The position numbers and the translations under genes were made by a program. A stretch of DNA of 64,000 nt, from contig NZ_JAHZSU010000002.1 in NCBI RefSeq assembly GCF_019457945.1, positions 248,001-312,000 of the forward strand, in the 5' to 3' direction. Within the stretch, counting starts at the first letter, position 1, and each line of letters begins with the position of its first letter. Origin of the DNA: Ornithinimicrobium laminariae (GTDB lineage Bacteria; Actinomycetota; Actinomycetes; Actinomycetales; Dermatophilaceae). Of the stretch, positions 28,070 to 37,624 are shown one piece after another. The notes beneath the pieces are model-generated. The model was not told the origin of the DNA, made no database searches, and saw only the letters and a program-made list of their open reading frames with translations.

Positions 28070-29857
28070 TCAGACTCCGCCGATCACTGCCACATCGTGT
28101 CCGCCGAGGGTGATGGTGGCGGGCGCGCTGGATCGATTAATCGTCGCCGAACCCCAGGCCGCCAAGACCTCTTGACCGTCGGTGTCGCCGGGCAACTTAA
28201 TGACCTGCTCATCCTCATCGCGGTTGGCCACCACGGTCACGTTGCCGCGCTGCACGATGATGGTCCGCAACTCACGGTTGTGCTCGACTCGCGACTCCCC
28301 CAGCGGGGTGTCTCGCAGGGCAGGCACTTCGCGGCGCAGGCGCAACAGCGTTTGGTACCAGTCGTGCATCCGAGCATGCGCTGGCGCAGTGACCTCATCC
28401 CAGTTGAGTGTTGATGCCTCGACCGTGCTCTCGTCTTGCGGATCGGGCACATCATCTGACCAGCCGTGCTCAGCAAACTCAGCCGCTCGGCCCTCACGGA
28501 TCGCGTCGGCAAGCCATTCTTCGGCGTGGTCAGTGAAGTATTGCCACTTCGTCGATGCTGCCCACTCCTCCCCCATAAAGAGCATCGGGGTGTAGGGCGA
28601 GGTCAGCAGCAAGGCAGCACCAATGGCAGCCATGCCATCAGAGGTCAGGTGCGCAAGGCGGTCTCCGACAGCACGGTTGCCAATCTGGTCATGCGTCTGC
28701 AGTGAGGCAACAAAGCGATAGCCGGGCGTGACTGACGGGTCGATCTTGGTGCCGTGCGTGCCCACCCGGAAACTCGAATAGGTGCCGTCGTGGAAGAACG
28801 GTGTCTGCCCCAGCACCTTTTCGAGGGCTTCGGGGTCAGCGAAGTCAGAGTAGTAGCCCTGAGTTTCGCCGGTCAGGTGCACGTGCAAGGCGTGATGCAC
28901 GTCATCGACCCACTGCCCGTGCAGGCCAAAGCCACCGACACCGCCAGTGCCGCGCGGAGCAACCGTGGCCGGGTCGTTGCGGTCTGACTCGGCAATCAAA
29001 TTCCGCGGTATGTCGGTTTCTTCGGTGATCTCGTCGGCGAGAGCAGCCATTTCTTCCAGAATGTGAACGGCCCGCCGGTCGTGCAACTCGTGCACGGCAT
29101 CGAGGCGCAACCCATCGAGGTGGAAGTCGCCCAGCCACATCGCCACGTTGTCGAGGATGAAGGCGCGAACTCCGTCGCTAGCGAAGCCATCAAGGTTGAC
29201 GGCCTCGCCCCACGGCGTGTGATACGCCTGCGTGAAGTAGGGGCCGTACTCCTTGAGGTAGTTGCCACTCGGGCCAAAGTGGTTGTAGACCACGTCGAGC
29301 CAAACGGCCAGGCCCCGCTCGTGAGCTGCGTTGATGAAGCGGGCGAACGCTTCCGCGCCACCGTATTGCGCATACACCGCGTAGAGGTTGACGCCGTCGT
29401 AGCCCCAGCCAGCCTTGCCTGGGAAAGCAGCGACCGGGAGGATTTCCAGGACTGTGACACCGAGGTCGCGCAGGTAGTCGAGGTGCACGATGGCTGCGTC
29501 GAAGGTGCCTTCGGGCGTGAAGGTGCCAATGTGCATCTCGTAGACGACGGCGTCGGGCATCTCAACGCCCTCCCAGCCATCGTCGGTCCACTCAAACGAC
29601 GACAGGTCGACCAACTCCGAGGCAGCGTGCACCCCATCAGGTTGGCTCAGCGAGCGCGGGTCGGGGCGTGGGTCGTTGCCGTTGATGCTGAACGCATAGC
29701 GGCCATCACCCTGGTCAGCTTCGACTTCCCACCAACCCGAGTCGAGTCGAGTCATCTCGTGGCGCTGGTCGCCGTCGGCCCCAACGACCACGGCCATCGA
29801 GTCAACGGTGGGCGCCCACACGGCATACCGGTGCTGGTTGCTCATCGGTTCAGGCAT
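28070..29857 (-). CDS. treZ: Malto-oligosyltrehalose trehalohydrolase
   Basis: TreZ releases trehalose from the maltooligosyl-trehalose made by TreY. The 595-residue GH13 enzyme has an N-terminal carbohydrate-binding beta-sandwich (VWAPTVDSMAVVV) and the barrel motifs DVVYNHFGPSGNY, GLRLDAVHEL (nucleophile Asp), IAESDRND (acid/base Glu) and LQTHDQIGNRA. It overlaps treY by 8 bases. A glycogen-debranching partner (treX/glgX) is not in the window. Confidence 0.95.
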   Translation of the reverse strand: MPEPMSNQHRYAVWAPTVDSMAVVVGADGDQRHEMTRLDSGWWEVEADQGDGRYAFSINGNDPRPDPRSLSQPDGVHAASELVDLSSFEWTDDGWEGVEMPDAVVYEMHIGTFTPEGTFDAAIVHLDYLRDLGVTVLEILPVAAFPGKAGWGYDGVNLYAVYAQYGGAEAFARFINAAHERGLAVWLDVVYNHFGPSGNYLKEYGPYFTQAYHTPWGEAVNLDGFASDGVRAFILDNVAMWLGDFHLDGLRLDAVHELHDRRAVHILEEMAALADEITEETDIPRNLIAESDRNDPATVAPRGTGGVGGFGLHGQWVDDVHHALHVHLTGETQGYYSDFADPEALEKVLGQTPFFHDGTYSSFRVGTHGTKIDPSVTPGYRFVASLQTHDQIGNRAVGDRLAHLTSDGMAAIGAALLLTSPYTPMLFMGEEWAASTKWQYFTDHAEEWLADAIREGRAAEFAEHGWSDDVPDPQDESTVEASTLNWDEVTAPAHARMHDWYQTLLRLRREVPALRDTPLGESRVEHNRELRTIIVQRGNVTVVANRDEDEQVIKLPGDTDGQEVLAAWGSATINRSSAPATITLGGHDVAVIGGV

Positions 29858-32297
29858 CCTTGATCAGGAGTGCGACCGGCGCGACCGCGAAGGCCTCGTC
29901 GACCGGCAGGCCAGACTCGCCCACCTCAATGCGGCGGCCGGTGAGTTCATCTACCCAGACCCCGGCGGGCAGGTCGACGTGGTGGTTATCGAAGCCGTGC
30001 TCAGCCACAAAGTGCGGGTCGCGGATTGCCAGTGCGGCTACCTGCTCGCCACGCACGTGCCCAACAATGTGCTCGCTGCCCTTGAGTGCGCGGTAGGAGC
30101 CGTCGGGTCCAAACACATCAAATCGGCTGGCCCGCAGACGTAACGTACGAGCAGTGACCAGCAGCTTCTCCTCAGACAAGTCGGCTGGCGCGGCGCCCCC
30201 ATCGAGTCGAGTTAAAGCCTCAACGCGTCGGCGGTAGTTGACCGGGCGTCGGTTGTCCGGGTCCACCAGCGACAGATCAACCAACTCGGTGCCCTGATAG
30301 GTGTCGGCCACCCCAGGCAACGTCAACTGCAACAGCTTTTGGCCCAAGATCATTGAGCGGATCTGCTGCTCGCTGCCGGCAATCGCGTCTTCAATGGCGT
30401 CATGCAGTTCACCCGAAGTCTGAGCCTCATGCGCCAAGCCGATAACAGCGTCTTCGTATTCGGTGTTGGGCTCGATCCAGTTGGTGTTGACTTTGGCTTC
30501 GCGCAGGGCCTTGGTGAGGTAGGCATCGAGTCGCTCTTCGCTGATCTCGCCGACCCCGAGGAGGGTCTGCATGACCAGGTCAGCGGCCGAAGCACTCAGC
30601 CAGACCTGGGTGGCCATCTCGACAGCAGCCCGAATGCAGGCACCCCAAGCCTCTTCGTCACCAGAGATCGCCAGCAGTCGAGCGCGCACGTCTTCGGAGC
30701 GCTTGGTGTCGTGCGTGCTGAGCGCAGTCATGCCTTGGGGCCAGTGCATGGCTTGGTTTTCGGCCCACTCGACCAGGGGTTGAGTGCTGGGGTGCGCGCC
30801 GCGCGATGGGTGCCCACCGACCTCGTTGAGCGCGACCATCCGGTGCCAGCGATAGAACGCTGTGTCTTCAACACCCTTGGCCAGCACCGGGCCGGTGGTC
30901 TGCTGGAAACGAACAGCCAGCTCGTATGCGGCGCTCGGGTCGGCGACACCGGCGTCTGGGTTGGCGAGCACTGCGGCAAGAGCATCGATCGTCTCGTCGA
31001 CACCTTCAGATGCGCGCTTGGCGCGGCGGACAGCGTCGTCCAAGTGCGACATCGCGTCCGGGCTGGGCTCTTCGTGGCCGGGACGCACGTAGGCGCGGTA
31101 GACCTCAAAGCTCGCCAAGATGGCTGCCATCGCCACCTTCAACTCGTCCTTATCCTGCTTGGGCAGCACCTGGACGGCGAGCCGGTGCAGACGCTTGACC
31201 TCGGGCTGCAGCAACTCTTCAACGGCTTCGACCTTGGCCATCTCGATGACGTCATCAAAGTCGGGGGTGCCACCAACCCAAGCCCAGCAGCGAGCCACTT
31301 CTTCGGCAGAGTGCGGGTCAACGAGCGCCAGGCTGAGAGCAGCGTTTGCGTCATAACCGGTGGTGCCAGCGGACTTCCACGTAGTGGGTAGCGTCTCGTT
31401 GCGGTCCAAGATCTTCTCAACCCAGACCGGAGCGCCCGGCTTGAGGTGGTCGGCCAGCATTTCAAGATAGCCAGCCGGGTCGGCTAGTCCGTCCGGGTGA
31501 TCAATGCGGAAACCATCGATCGCACCGGCATGGTGCAGGTCTAGCAGCACCCGATGGGTGGCTTCGAAGACATCCGGCAACTCGACCTGGACGGCGATGA
31601 GTTGGTCGACCTCAAAGAAGCGGCGGTAGTTGAGCACCTCATCGGCTTCTTTCCAAGACGCCAGGTGATAGTGCTGCTTGGCCAGGACCTTCTCGACATT
31701 GGCCGAGCCCAGGTCATCACCCACGCTGCCTTTGGCGATGGGGAAGATGTGGTCGTAATAGCGGGCCACCGGTCGGCCCTCGGCGAGGCCATCATCAGGC
31801 CCACCGATGTCGAGCGTGATCTCGCCGTTTGCCAGGACCTCAGCCAGCGGGGCTCCCAAGACAGGGAGGCCAAACTCGCCATCAAGATAGTCCCAGTCGA
31901 CATCAAACCAGTGGGCCTTGGCTGAGTTCTTGCCTTCGCTCAGCACTTCCCAGACCGGCGCGTTGTGCCACATCGGCGGGACCAGCGCCATGTGATTGGG
32001 CACGACGTCGACGATGATGCCGAGGCCATACTGGTGCGCGGCGTCCGAGAGGCGGAGCAAACCTTCGCGACCACCCAACTCGCGGTTGATCTGCGAGTGG
32101 TCGACCACGTCATACCCGTGCTGGGATCCGGGCACTGCGGTGAGGATCGGCGAGAGGTAGAGATGAGTCACCCCCAGGTCAGCCAAGTAAGGGACGATCT
32201 TGGCTGCATCGTCGAAGGTGAAACCGCTGTGCAGCTGCAACCGATAGGTCGAAGCGAGCGGGCGAGGGTCTGCTGTGGCATCAGTCACGTCGGCCAT
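29850..32297 (-). CDS. treY: Malto-oligosyltrehalose synthase
   Basis: TreY turns the reducing-end glucose of maltodextrins into an alpha,alpha-1,1 linkage. The 815 residues match the family. Motifs are IIVDVVPNHMAL, GFRIDHPDGLADP (nucleophile), VEKILDRNETLP (acid/base) and TALSTHDTKRSEDVRARL; the N-terminus STYRLQLHSGFTFDDAA is diagnostic. It is the first gene of a treY-treZ-hypothetical operon that would make trehalose from glycogen-type glucans. Confidence 0.96.
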   Translation of the reverse strand: MADVTDATADPRPLASTYRLQLHSGFTFDDAAKIVPYLADLGVTHLYLSPILTAVPGSQHGYDVVDHSQINRELGGREGLLRLSDAAHQYGLGIIVDVVPNHMALVPPMWHNAPVWEVLSEGKNSAKAHWFDVDWDYLDGEFGLPVLGAPLAEVLANGEITLDIGGPDDGLAEGRPVARYYDHIFPIAKGSVGDDLGSANVEKVLAKQHYHLASWKEADEVLNYRRFFEVDQLIAVQVELPDVFEATHRVLLDLHHAGAIDGFRIDHPDGLADPAGYLEMLADHLKPGAPVWVEKILDRNETLPTTWKSAGTTGYDANAALSLALVDPHSAEEVARCWAWVGGTPDFDDVIEMAKVEAVEELLQPEVKRLHRLAVQVLPKQDKDELKVAMAAILASFEVYRAYVRPGHEEPSPDAMSHLDDAVRRAKRASEGVDETIDALAAVLANPDAGVADPSAAYELAVRFQQTTGPVLAKGVEDTAFYRWHRMVALNEVGGHPSRGAHPSTQPLVEWAENQAMHWPQGMTALSTHDTKRSEDVRARLLAISGDEEAWGACIRAAVEMATQVWLSASAADLVMQTLLGVGEISEERLDAYLTKALREAKVNTNWIEPNTEYEDAVIGLAHEAQTSGELHDAIEDAIAGSEQQIRSMILGQKLLQLTLPGVADTYQGTELVDLSLVDPDNRRPVNYRRRVEALTRLDGGAAPADLSEEKLLVTARTLRLRASRFDVFGPDGSYRALKGSEHIVGHVRGEQVAALAIRDPHFVAEHGFDNHHVDLPAGVWVDELTGRRIEVGESGLPVDEAFAVAPVALLIKDA

Positions 32298-32351
32298 TGT
32301 GCCAAGGTATCGCCGCTAATGGCACGTTTGGGCGACAATTGGGTTTAGCCA

Positions 32352-32846
32352 ATGAGCAGAGGAGTCCCTGTGGGCGAAGGCAAGACAGCCAGATTCGGCA
32401 CGTCGTGGCTGTGGCTCGCGGCGCTGGTGGCGTATACGGGGGTCGGCGCCGTCCTCCTGCTCTGGCCCAACGGATGGACACTGAATCGCATCAATGTTGA
32501 TGTCTATGTCTTTTTGCGGGGCAATGGCGGACCGCTGTGGGCAACTCCAGAAGACGTTGCCGTTGCCCTGAACTGCCTCATCTTTATCCCGGCGGGCGCC
32601 TTCTTGTCACTGGCGCTGCCTCGATTGCGGTGGTGGCATGTTGCCGCAGCAGGATTTGGGCTCAGCCTGTCCGTGGAGGTCGCCCAGTGGGCGCTTCTTC
32701 CAGGCCGCAGCCCCGAGGTGATTGACCTGGTGGCCAACACGCTCGGGGCTGCACTTGGAGCCGTGATTGTGGCGGGGGTTAGAGGTTGGAGCCTTCGAAG
32801 GTCTCGTTCGTCATCTGACCGTCATCAAAGTAGGCAACACAAATGA
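32352..32846 (+). CDS. VanZ-like membrane protein
   Basis: A 164-residue protein with four or five hydrophobic segments and the VanZ-type signature LSLSVEVAQWALLPGRSPEVIDLVANTLGAALGA. VanZ relatives can alter teicoplanin tolerance, but most members have no known role. Its 3' end overlaps the convergent lipoprotein gene by 68 bases, an unusually long tail-to-tail overlap; the final Arg/Ser-rich residues lie inside it. The start ATG 32352 has only a weak ribosome site. Confidence 0.82.
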   Translation: MSRGVPVGEGKTARFGTSWLWLAALVAYTGVGAVLLLWPNGWTLNRINVDVYVFLRGNGGPLWATPEDVAVALNCLIFIPAGAFLSLALPRLRWWHVAAAGFGLSLSVEVAQWALLPGRSPEVIDLVANTLGAALGAVIVAGVRGWSLRRSRSSSDRHQSRQHK

Positions 32847-33387
32847 CCTCGCGGTCGCCCAATTCCCAACCCTCTTCAAGTGGGCCAACGTCGTAGATAT
32901 ACAACTCTGAGTCTTCATAGGCCACGCCCACGAAGTCCTCGAATGCGGGCAGGCACTCATCTTCTAGTGCCGCTGAGTATTCATCGTCGGAGGGGAAAGG
33001 GCCGTCGGGCAGGTCAAACACCCGGAAAACTTGAGAGTCATGCTCTTCTGAACAGTCGACCGTCGGCATCTCGGACAACTGCTCGTTGGAGACTGCTGCC
33101 TCGACCTCAGCGTCAATGAGGCATTCGCCTTCGCGGGGCCATTTGGGGCCAAAGGAGAAGTCAAGGTCGTCGGTGAGGTCGACCTCTGGCAGATCAGCCG
33201 AGGTCTCTTCAGCATCTTCTTGTGTCTCGGCAGCTTCGGTCGTTGCCTCTTCGACAACGTCGTCGCTGGAGTCTGCCTCGACGACAGTGGGCGTTTCGTC
33301 ATCGGAGGAGCCACAGGCACTCAGCGCGAAGGCGGACGCCATGGCGAAAACACCCAAACGGGTGCGAGTAGTGGTCGTTGTCTTCAT
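32779..33387 (-). CDS. Septum-formation-domain lipoprotein
   Basis: The 202-residue protein has a signal peptide with lipobox LSAC (near residue 24), a Glu/Thr-rich linker of about 45 residues, then a Septum_form domain with four Cys (ECLIDAE, VDCSEEHDSQVF, LEDECLPAFEDFVG, EVICVAY) that probably form two disulfides outside the cell. The motif C-x-EEHDSQVF and LPAFEDFVG recur in the next gene, so the two are tandem paralogues. The exact role of the domain in division is not established. Confidence 0.87.
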   Translation of the reverse strand: MKTTTTTRTRLGVFAMASAFALSACGSSDDETPTVVEADSSDDVVEEATTEAAETQEDAEETSADLPEVDLTDDLDFSFGPKWPREGECLIDAEVEAAVSNEQLSEMPTVDCSEEHDSQVFRVFDLPDGPFPSDDEYSAALEDECLPAFEDFVGVAYEDSELYIYDVGPLEEGWELGDREVICVAYFDDGQMTNETFEGSNL

Positions 33388-33396
33388 CGTGTCCCC

Positions 33397-33822
33397 TTAG
33401 AGGTTGGAGCCCTCAAAGGACTCAGTCACGTCGGCGTCTTCGGTGTAGGCAATGCAGATCGTCTCGCGGTCTCCGGCATCCCAGCCCTCTTCTTGAGGCG
33501 AGAGGTCGGAGATGAACAGGCTGGATTCTTCGTAGCTCACGCCAACGAAGGACTCGAAGGCTGGCAGGCACTCGGCCTCCAGGGCTGCGACGTACTCGTC
33601 TTCCGTGGGGAAGTCGCCGTCTGGCAGGTCGAACTTGTGGATGACCTGAGCGTCGTGCGCCTCAGTGCAATCGAGGGTCGGCAACTCGGAGACTTCACCA
33701 GTCAGGCCGGCGTAATCCATGCAGTCGCCGATTTCAGCGGTGGGTGCGCTAGTGCTGCAGGCACTCAACGCGAGGGCAGCAGCGGCGGCCAAGCTCAGGG
33801 CCGCGGTCTGACGAATCTTCAT
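33397..33822 (-). CDS. Septum-formation-domain lipoprotein, shorter paralogue
   Basis: This 141-residue protein has a signal peptide with lipobox LSAC and the same four-Cys domain as its neighbour (DCMDYAGL, LDCTEAHDAQVIHKFDLPDGDFP, EAECLPAFESFVG, ETICIAY), but no acidic linker. ATG at 33822 was chosen because a GAAAGAGA ribosome site precedes it; the upstream ATGs at 33837 and 33840 lack one. The two genes are 9 bases apart and arose by tandem duplication. Confidence 0.87.
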   Translation of the reverse strand: MKIRQTAALSLAAAAALALSACSTSAPTAEIGDCMDYAGLTGEVSELPTLDCTEAHDAQVIHKFDLPDGDFPTEDEYVAALEAECLPAFESFVGVSYEESSLFISDLSPQEEGWDAGDRETICIAYTEDADVTESFEGSNL

Positions 33823-33972
33823 CGGAGTCTCTTTCATCACGGGAGTGCGTCGCAGTTACTGTGCAATCGCTGAATGAATCTAGTGGAATCGATGACAATG
33901 AGCCACTAATTGAAACCGGCATAATCGCCGCTCAGAGGTCTAATAACCTCGCCCTGGTGCGCAGATGGCTCG

Positions 33973-36528
33973 CTATAGCCGTCGCATCGCTGTGGCCAAA
34001 ACAAATGCTTCGCCAATTTCATCCGAGATATCCAGGTCCGCGGTGGCCGCAATGATCCAGTCGTTATTGCCTTCTGGATCAACGACGGTTTGTGCGATTT
34101 CCCAGGTGCGGCCCTCGGTTTTGATCCGAAGGTGTTGCGGCCCACGGGCGTCAGCATCCAGCACGATTTCGTCATGCTCGTCGTAGTAATCGGCGAGCGC
34201 GTCGTCCCAGGCCTGCGGGTCCATCAGCGGGTCACTGGCCTTCTCGGGCAGCGCGGCCACGCTGGCTTCAAGTGCGCCCAGGGAGTTCCACTGATCGGCG
34301 GCGGCCAACTCAACACGGCGGAACATAGCCTTGCGGACCATGACCTTAAAGGCTCGCTCGTTGCCGGTGACGGGTCGGGCGGTGGCAATCGGGGCACCCT
34401 CGGCTGCTCGCTTGGCAGCCTCGGCAACCAGGTCAGGGTCGGTGAGCGCTTCCCACTCCTCCAGCAGCGAGGAGTCGGTCTGCCGGATGGTTTCACCGAG
34501 CCAGGCGATCAGGTCTCCGAGGGGCTCTTGGCGAGCACTATCGGGAACGGTCTGACGCAGGGTGCGATAGGCGTCGGTGAGGTAGCGCAGCAGCACGCCC
34601 TCAACCCGTGAGATTTGATAAAAGCTGATGTACTCGCTGAAGCTCATCGCGCGTTCGTACATATCGCGGACGACAGACTTTGGGCTAAGCGCGTCTTCGC
34701 TGACCCACGGGTGGGTTTGGCGATAGATCTCCAGCGTTGCTTCAAGGAGTTCTTGCAGCGGCATCGGCCAGGTGACGTCGTCGAGCAGCACCATCCGCTC
34801 TTCGTATTCGATGCCTTCGGCCTTCATCTCGGCAACGGCTTCGCCCTTGGCCTTTGAGCGTTGGGCAAAGAGGACCTGGCGTGGATCATCGAGCACTGCT
34901 TCGATGATCGAGACGACATTCAGGTGGTATGCGACGTCCTCAGGATCGAGGACATCGAACGTGGCGAGAGCGAAGGGCGCGAGGGCTTGGTTGAGGGCAA
35001 AGTTGTCCTGCACCTCGGGATTGATGATGATTTGGCGACCAGAGGCTTCGGGCTCACGCAGACGCTGCAGCACGCCGGAGTCGAGCATCGAGCGGGTCAG
35101 GCTGATCGCGCGCCTGGCCAATTTGGCCTGCGAGCGCCGATCGTCGTGGTTGTCTCGCAGCAGACTGCGCAGGTGATTGAACGGATCGCCAGCGCGGGCC
35201 ACGACGTTGAGAATCATTGAGTGGTCGATGCGCATCCTCGAATGCAACGGTTCGGGGGCGCCTTCGACCAGTTTGTCGTAGGTCTCTTGGGTGTAGGACA
35301 CCTGTCCCTCGGGCGGCTTTTTGCGCTGGACCTTGCGCTGCTTCTTGGGGTCATCCCCCGCCTTGGCCAGAGCGCGTGCGTTCTCAATGATGTGCTCGGG
35401 AGCCTGCACCACGACATACCCAGAAGTGTCGAAGCCAGCGCGGCCAGCCCGACCAGCAATTTGGTGAAACTCGCGGGTGCGCAGAACGCGTTGTTTGGTG
35501 CCGTCGAATTTGGTCAGGCCAGTGAAGAGCACCGTGCGGATCGGCACGTTGATGCCAACACCCAACGTGTCAGTGCCACAAATGACCTTGAGCAGTCCGT
35601 CTTGGGCTAGTTGCTCAACGAGGCGGCGATAGCGCGGCAGCATGCCGGCGTGGTGGACGCCGATGCCGACTCGGATCAGTTTGGACAAGGTCTTGCCAAA
35701 ACCTGCGCTGAAGCGGAAAGCGCCGATCTTTTCGGCGATCTTGTCCTTTTCTTCGCGGGTGGCGATCTTGAGCGAGGTCAGCGATTGGGCGCGATCGAGG
35801 GCGTCTTTTTGGGTGAAGTGCACGATGTAGACCGGCGCTTGGTGCGTCTGCAGCAACTCGGTCATGGTCTCGGTGATCGGCGTCATCGCCCACGAAAAAC
35901 TCAGCGGCACTGGGCGCTCGGCGTCGTCGACGACGGCGGTGTCGCGGCCATTGCGGGCGGTGATGTCTTCGACGAAGTTGGTGACATCACCCAACGTGGC
36001 CGACATCAGCAAAAACTGGGCTTGCGGCAGTTGCAGCAACGGGACTTGCCAAGCCCAACCGCGGTCGGGCTCGGAGTAGAAGTGGAACTCGTCCATGATG
36101 ACTAGGCCGACATCGGCTTGGTCGCCTTCGCGCAACGCGATGTTGGCCAGGATCTCGGCCGTGCAACAAATGATCGGGGCATCCGCGTTGACCGAGGCAT
36201 CACCCGTCACCATACCGACGTTTTCAGGGCCAAAGATGGCAGTCAGCGCAAAGAATTTTTCGCTGACTAGTGCCTTGATCGGCGCGGTGTAGAACGAGAC
36301 CCGGTCGTTGTTCAGGGCCAAAAAGTGCGCAGCCGTGGCGACCAGCGACTTACCCGATCCGGTCGGTGTCGCGAGGATGACGTTGCTGCCACCGAATAAC
36401 TCGATGATGGCTTCGTCTTGGTGGGGGTAAAGCTGAGTCCCGGCGTCGCTGGCCCACCCGGCGAACAACTCATACAGCGAGTCGGGGTCGGCGGGTTTGC
36501 TGGGCAGGATCTCGTCTAGGGAAGCCAT
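33973..36528 (-). CDS. Superfamily 2 DEAD/DEAH helicase with DUF3516 domain
   Basis: An 851-residue RNA/DNA helicase related to the Ski2/HelY group. Motif I is ATPTGSGKSL, motif II MDEFHFY, motif III MSATLG and motif VI QIAGRAGRAGFDTSG. A basic insert (KKQRKVQRKKPPEGQ) follows, then a large C-terminal DUF3516 region. It probably remodels RNA or DNA-RNA structures; the precise substrate is unknown. It is a single gene divergent from the serine protease. Confidence 0.92.
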   Translation of the reverse strand: MASLDEILPSKPADPDSLYELFAGWASDAGTQLYPHQDEAIIELFGGSNVILATPTGSGKSLVATAAHFLALNNDRVSFYTAPIKALVSEKFFALTAIFGPENVGMVTGDASVNADAPIICCTAEILANIALREGDQADVGLVIMDEFHFYSEPDRGWAWQVPLLQLPQAQFLLMSATLGDVTNFVEDITARNGRDTAVVDDAERPVPLSFSWAMTPITETMTELLQTHQAPVYIVHFTQKDALDRAQSLTSLKIATREEKDKIAEKIGAFRFSAGFGKTLSKLIRVGIGVHHAGMLPRYRRLVEQLAQDGLLKVICGTDTLGVGINVPIRTVLFTGLTKFDGTKQRVLRTREFHQIAGRAGRAGFDTSGYVVVQAPEHIIENARALAKAGDDPKKQRKVQRKKPPEGQVSYTQETYDKLVEGAPEPLHSRMRIDHSMILNVVARAGDPFNHLRSLLRDNHDDRRSQAKLARRAISLTRSMLDSGVLQRLREPEASGRQIIINPEVQDNFALNQALAPFALATFDVLDPEDVAYHLNVVSIIEAVLDDPRQVLFAQRSKAKGEAVAEMKAEGIEYEERMVLLDDVTWPMPLQELLEATLEIYRQTHPWVSEDALSPKSVVRDMYERAMSFSEYISFYQISRVEGVLLRYLTDAYRTLRQTVPDSARQEPLGDLIAWLGETIRQTDSSLLEEWEALTDPDLVAEAAKRAAEGAPIATARPVTGNERAFKVMVRKAMFRRVELAAADQWNSLGALEASVAALPEKASDPLMDPQAWDDALADYYDEHDEIVLDADARGPQHLRIKTEGRTWEIAQTVVDPEGNNDWIIAATADLDISDEIGEAFVLATAMRRL

Positions 36529-36610
36529 TAGGCGTGATTATCCCCCAACCACCCGACACACCCAATCGATGTATCTGGCAGGCGATCCGCGGGCTCCTGG
36601 TTAGGGAAAT

Positions 36611-36645
36611 GCGTGAAGCAATCACGCATCCTTCAGGAGGTATTG
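36611..36645 (+). promoter_or_regulatory. Leader hairpin and strong ribosome site of the protease gene
   Basis: GCGTGA (36611-36616) and TCACGC (36622-36627) form a 6-base hairpin. Four bases later AGGAGG sits 8 bases from the ATG at 36648. The hairpin could shield or tune the ribosome site. The AGGAGG is what decides the start of the protease gene. Confidence 0.5.
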
Positions 36646-36647
36646 CC

Positions 36648-37616
36648 ATGTGCCCGAAACCAACAGGAAAAGAAGATGAGCGGCCCCTTGATGAGAGGAG
36701 TTTGGAGCAGTTTGAGAGGAAGGCGACGAAGAAAGTCCCCGACAAACTAGCCGCGCTCGACAACGGTCAGGCGTTGAAGCCCTTCGAGGTCTTGATGGCT
36801 GAGCCTGAAGCCCTCGCCAAGTTTTCAGAGGAGCCCGTGGAAAGCATGATCCCCGAGTGGGAAGCGGTCTCGATCAAGCCAGGGCGTGCACCTGATTTTG
36901 AGAGGTTCAAGCCCGAAGTGCGGCTAGGCAACAAGCCCGTCACGCCACTGTGGGTCCAAGGCACTGACGAGCGACGGACCTACAGCAACTTCAGCTACCC
37001 CTGGGGCTGCATCTGCAAAGTCATCGCGGGTGGAAGCACCGGGACAGGGGTGCTCATTGGGCCACGCCATGTGTTGACAGCGAGCCACGTGGTCAATTGG
37101 AGCGTTCCTGGCGGGGTATCCGGGGCGGTCGAAGTCCACCGCGCTGGCGCCGACGTGCGAGCAACGTCACGGATCAACCGAGTTTTCGCCTATACCCGGG
37201 TCACCGGAAGCGTTGGGTGGCTGGAGTTGGACGAGGATTATGCCGTCCTCGAACTAGACGAGCCCTTGGGTAGTCGCTTTGGCTGGCTTGGCACCCGAAC
37301 CTACCGATCGCGGTGGGACGGGGATTCATACTGGACCAACCTCGGATACCCCGGAGACGTGGGCGGTGCCATGTGGCCAACTCGGCAGTGGAGCAAGTGG
37401 CTTGACGAGCACGCTTGGGATTTCGGCGGTGGCCGAGCCATGGACACCAACGCAGATATCAACCCTGGCAACTCGGGTGGGCCGATGTTCGCCTGGTGGT
37501 CGAACGGCCCCTACGTTGTGGCCGTGGTGTCAGCCCACGAACGCGGTGGCGGCGACAACTACTGTGCAGGCGGGCGAGACCTGCCGCGTCTGGTCAACTG
37601 GGCCAGGTCCAGTTAA
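36648..37616 (+). CDS. Trypsin-like serine protease, no signal peptide
   Basis: A 322-residue protein whose first 120 residues are hydrophilic and charged (QFERKATKKVPDKLAALD), followed by a chymotrypsin-fold domain. The triad is visible: His147 in LTASHVV, Asp197 in DEDYAVLEL and Ser276 in NPGNSGGPMF. No N-terminal hydrophobic signal is seen from the ATG, and AGGAGG fixes that start. The protein is thus probably cytosolic or exported by a non-Sec route. Substrate is unknown. Neighbours are a helicase and a 37-residue Cys/His protein. Confidence 0.85.
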   Translation: MCPKPTGKEDERPLDERSLEQFERKATKKVPDKLAALDNGQALKPFEVLMAEPEALAKFSEEPVESMIPEWEAVSIKPGRAPDFERFKPEVRLGNKPVTPLWVQGTDERRTYSNFSYPWGCICKVIAGGSTGTGVLIGPRHVLTASHVVNWSVPGGVSGAVEVHRAGADVRATSRINRVFAYTRVTGSVGWLELDEDYAVLELDEPLGSRFGWLGTRTYRSRWDGDSYWTNLGYPGDVGGAMWPTRQWSKWLDEHAWDFGGGRAMDTNADINPGNSGGPMFAWWSNGPYVVAVVSAHERGGGDNYCAGGRDLPRLVNWARSS

Positions 37617-37624
37617 CCCTTGGC

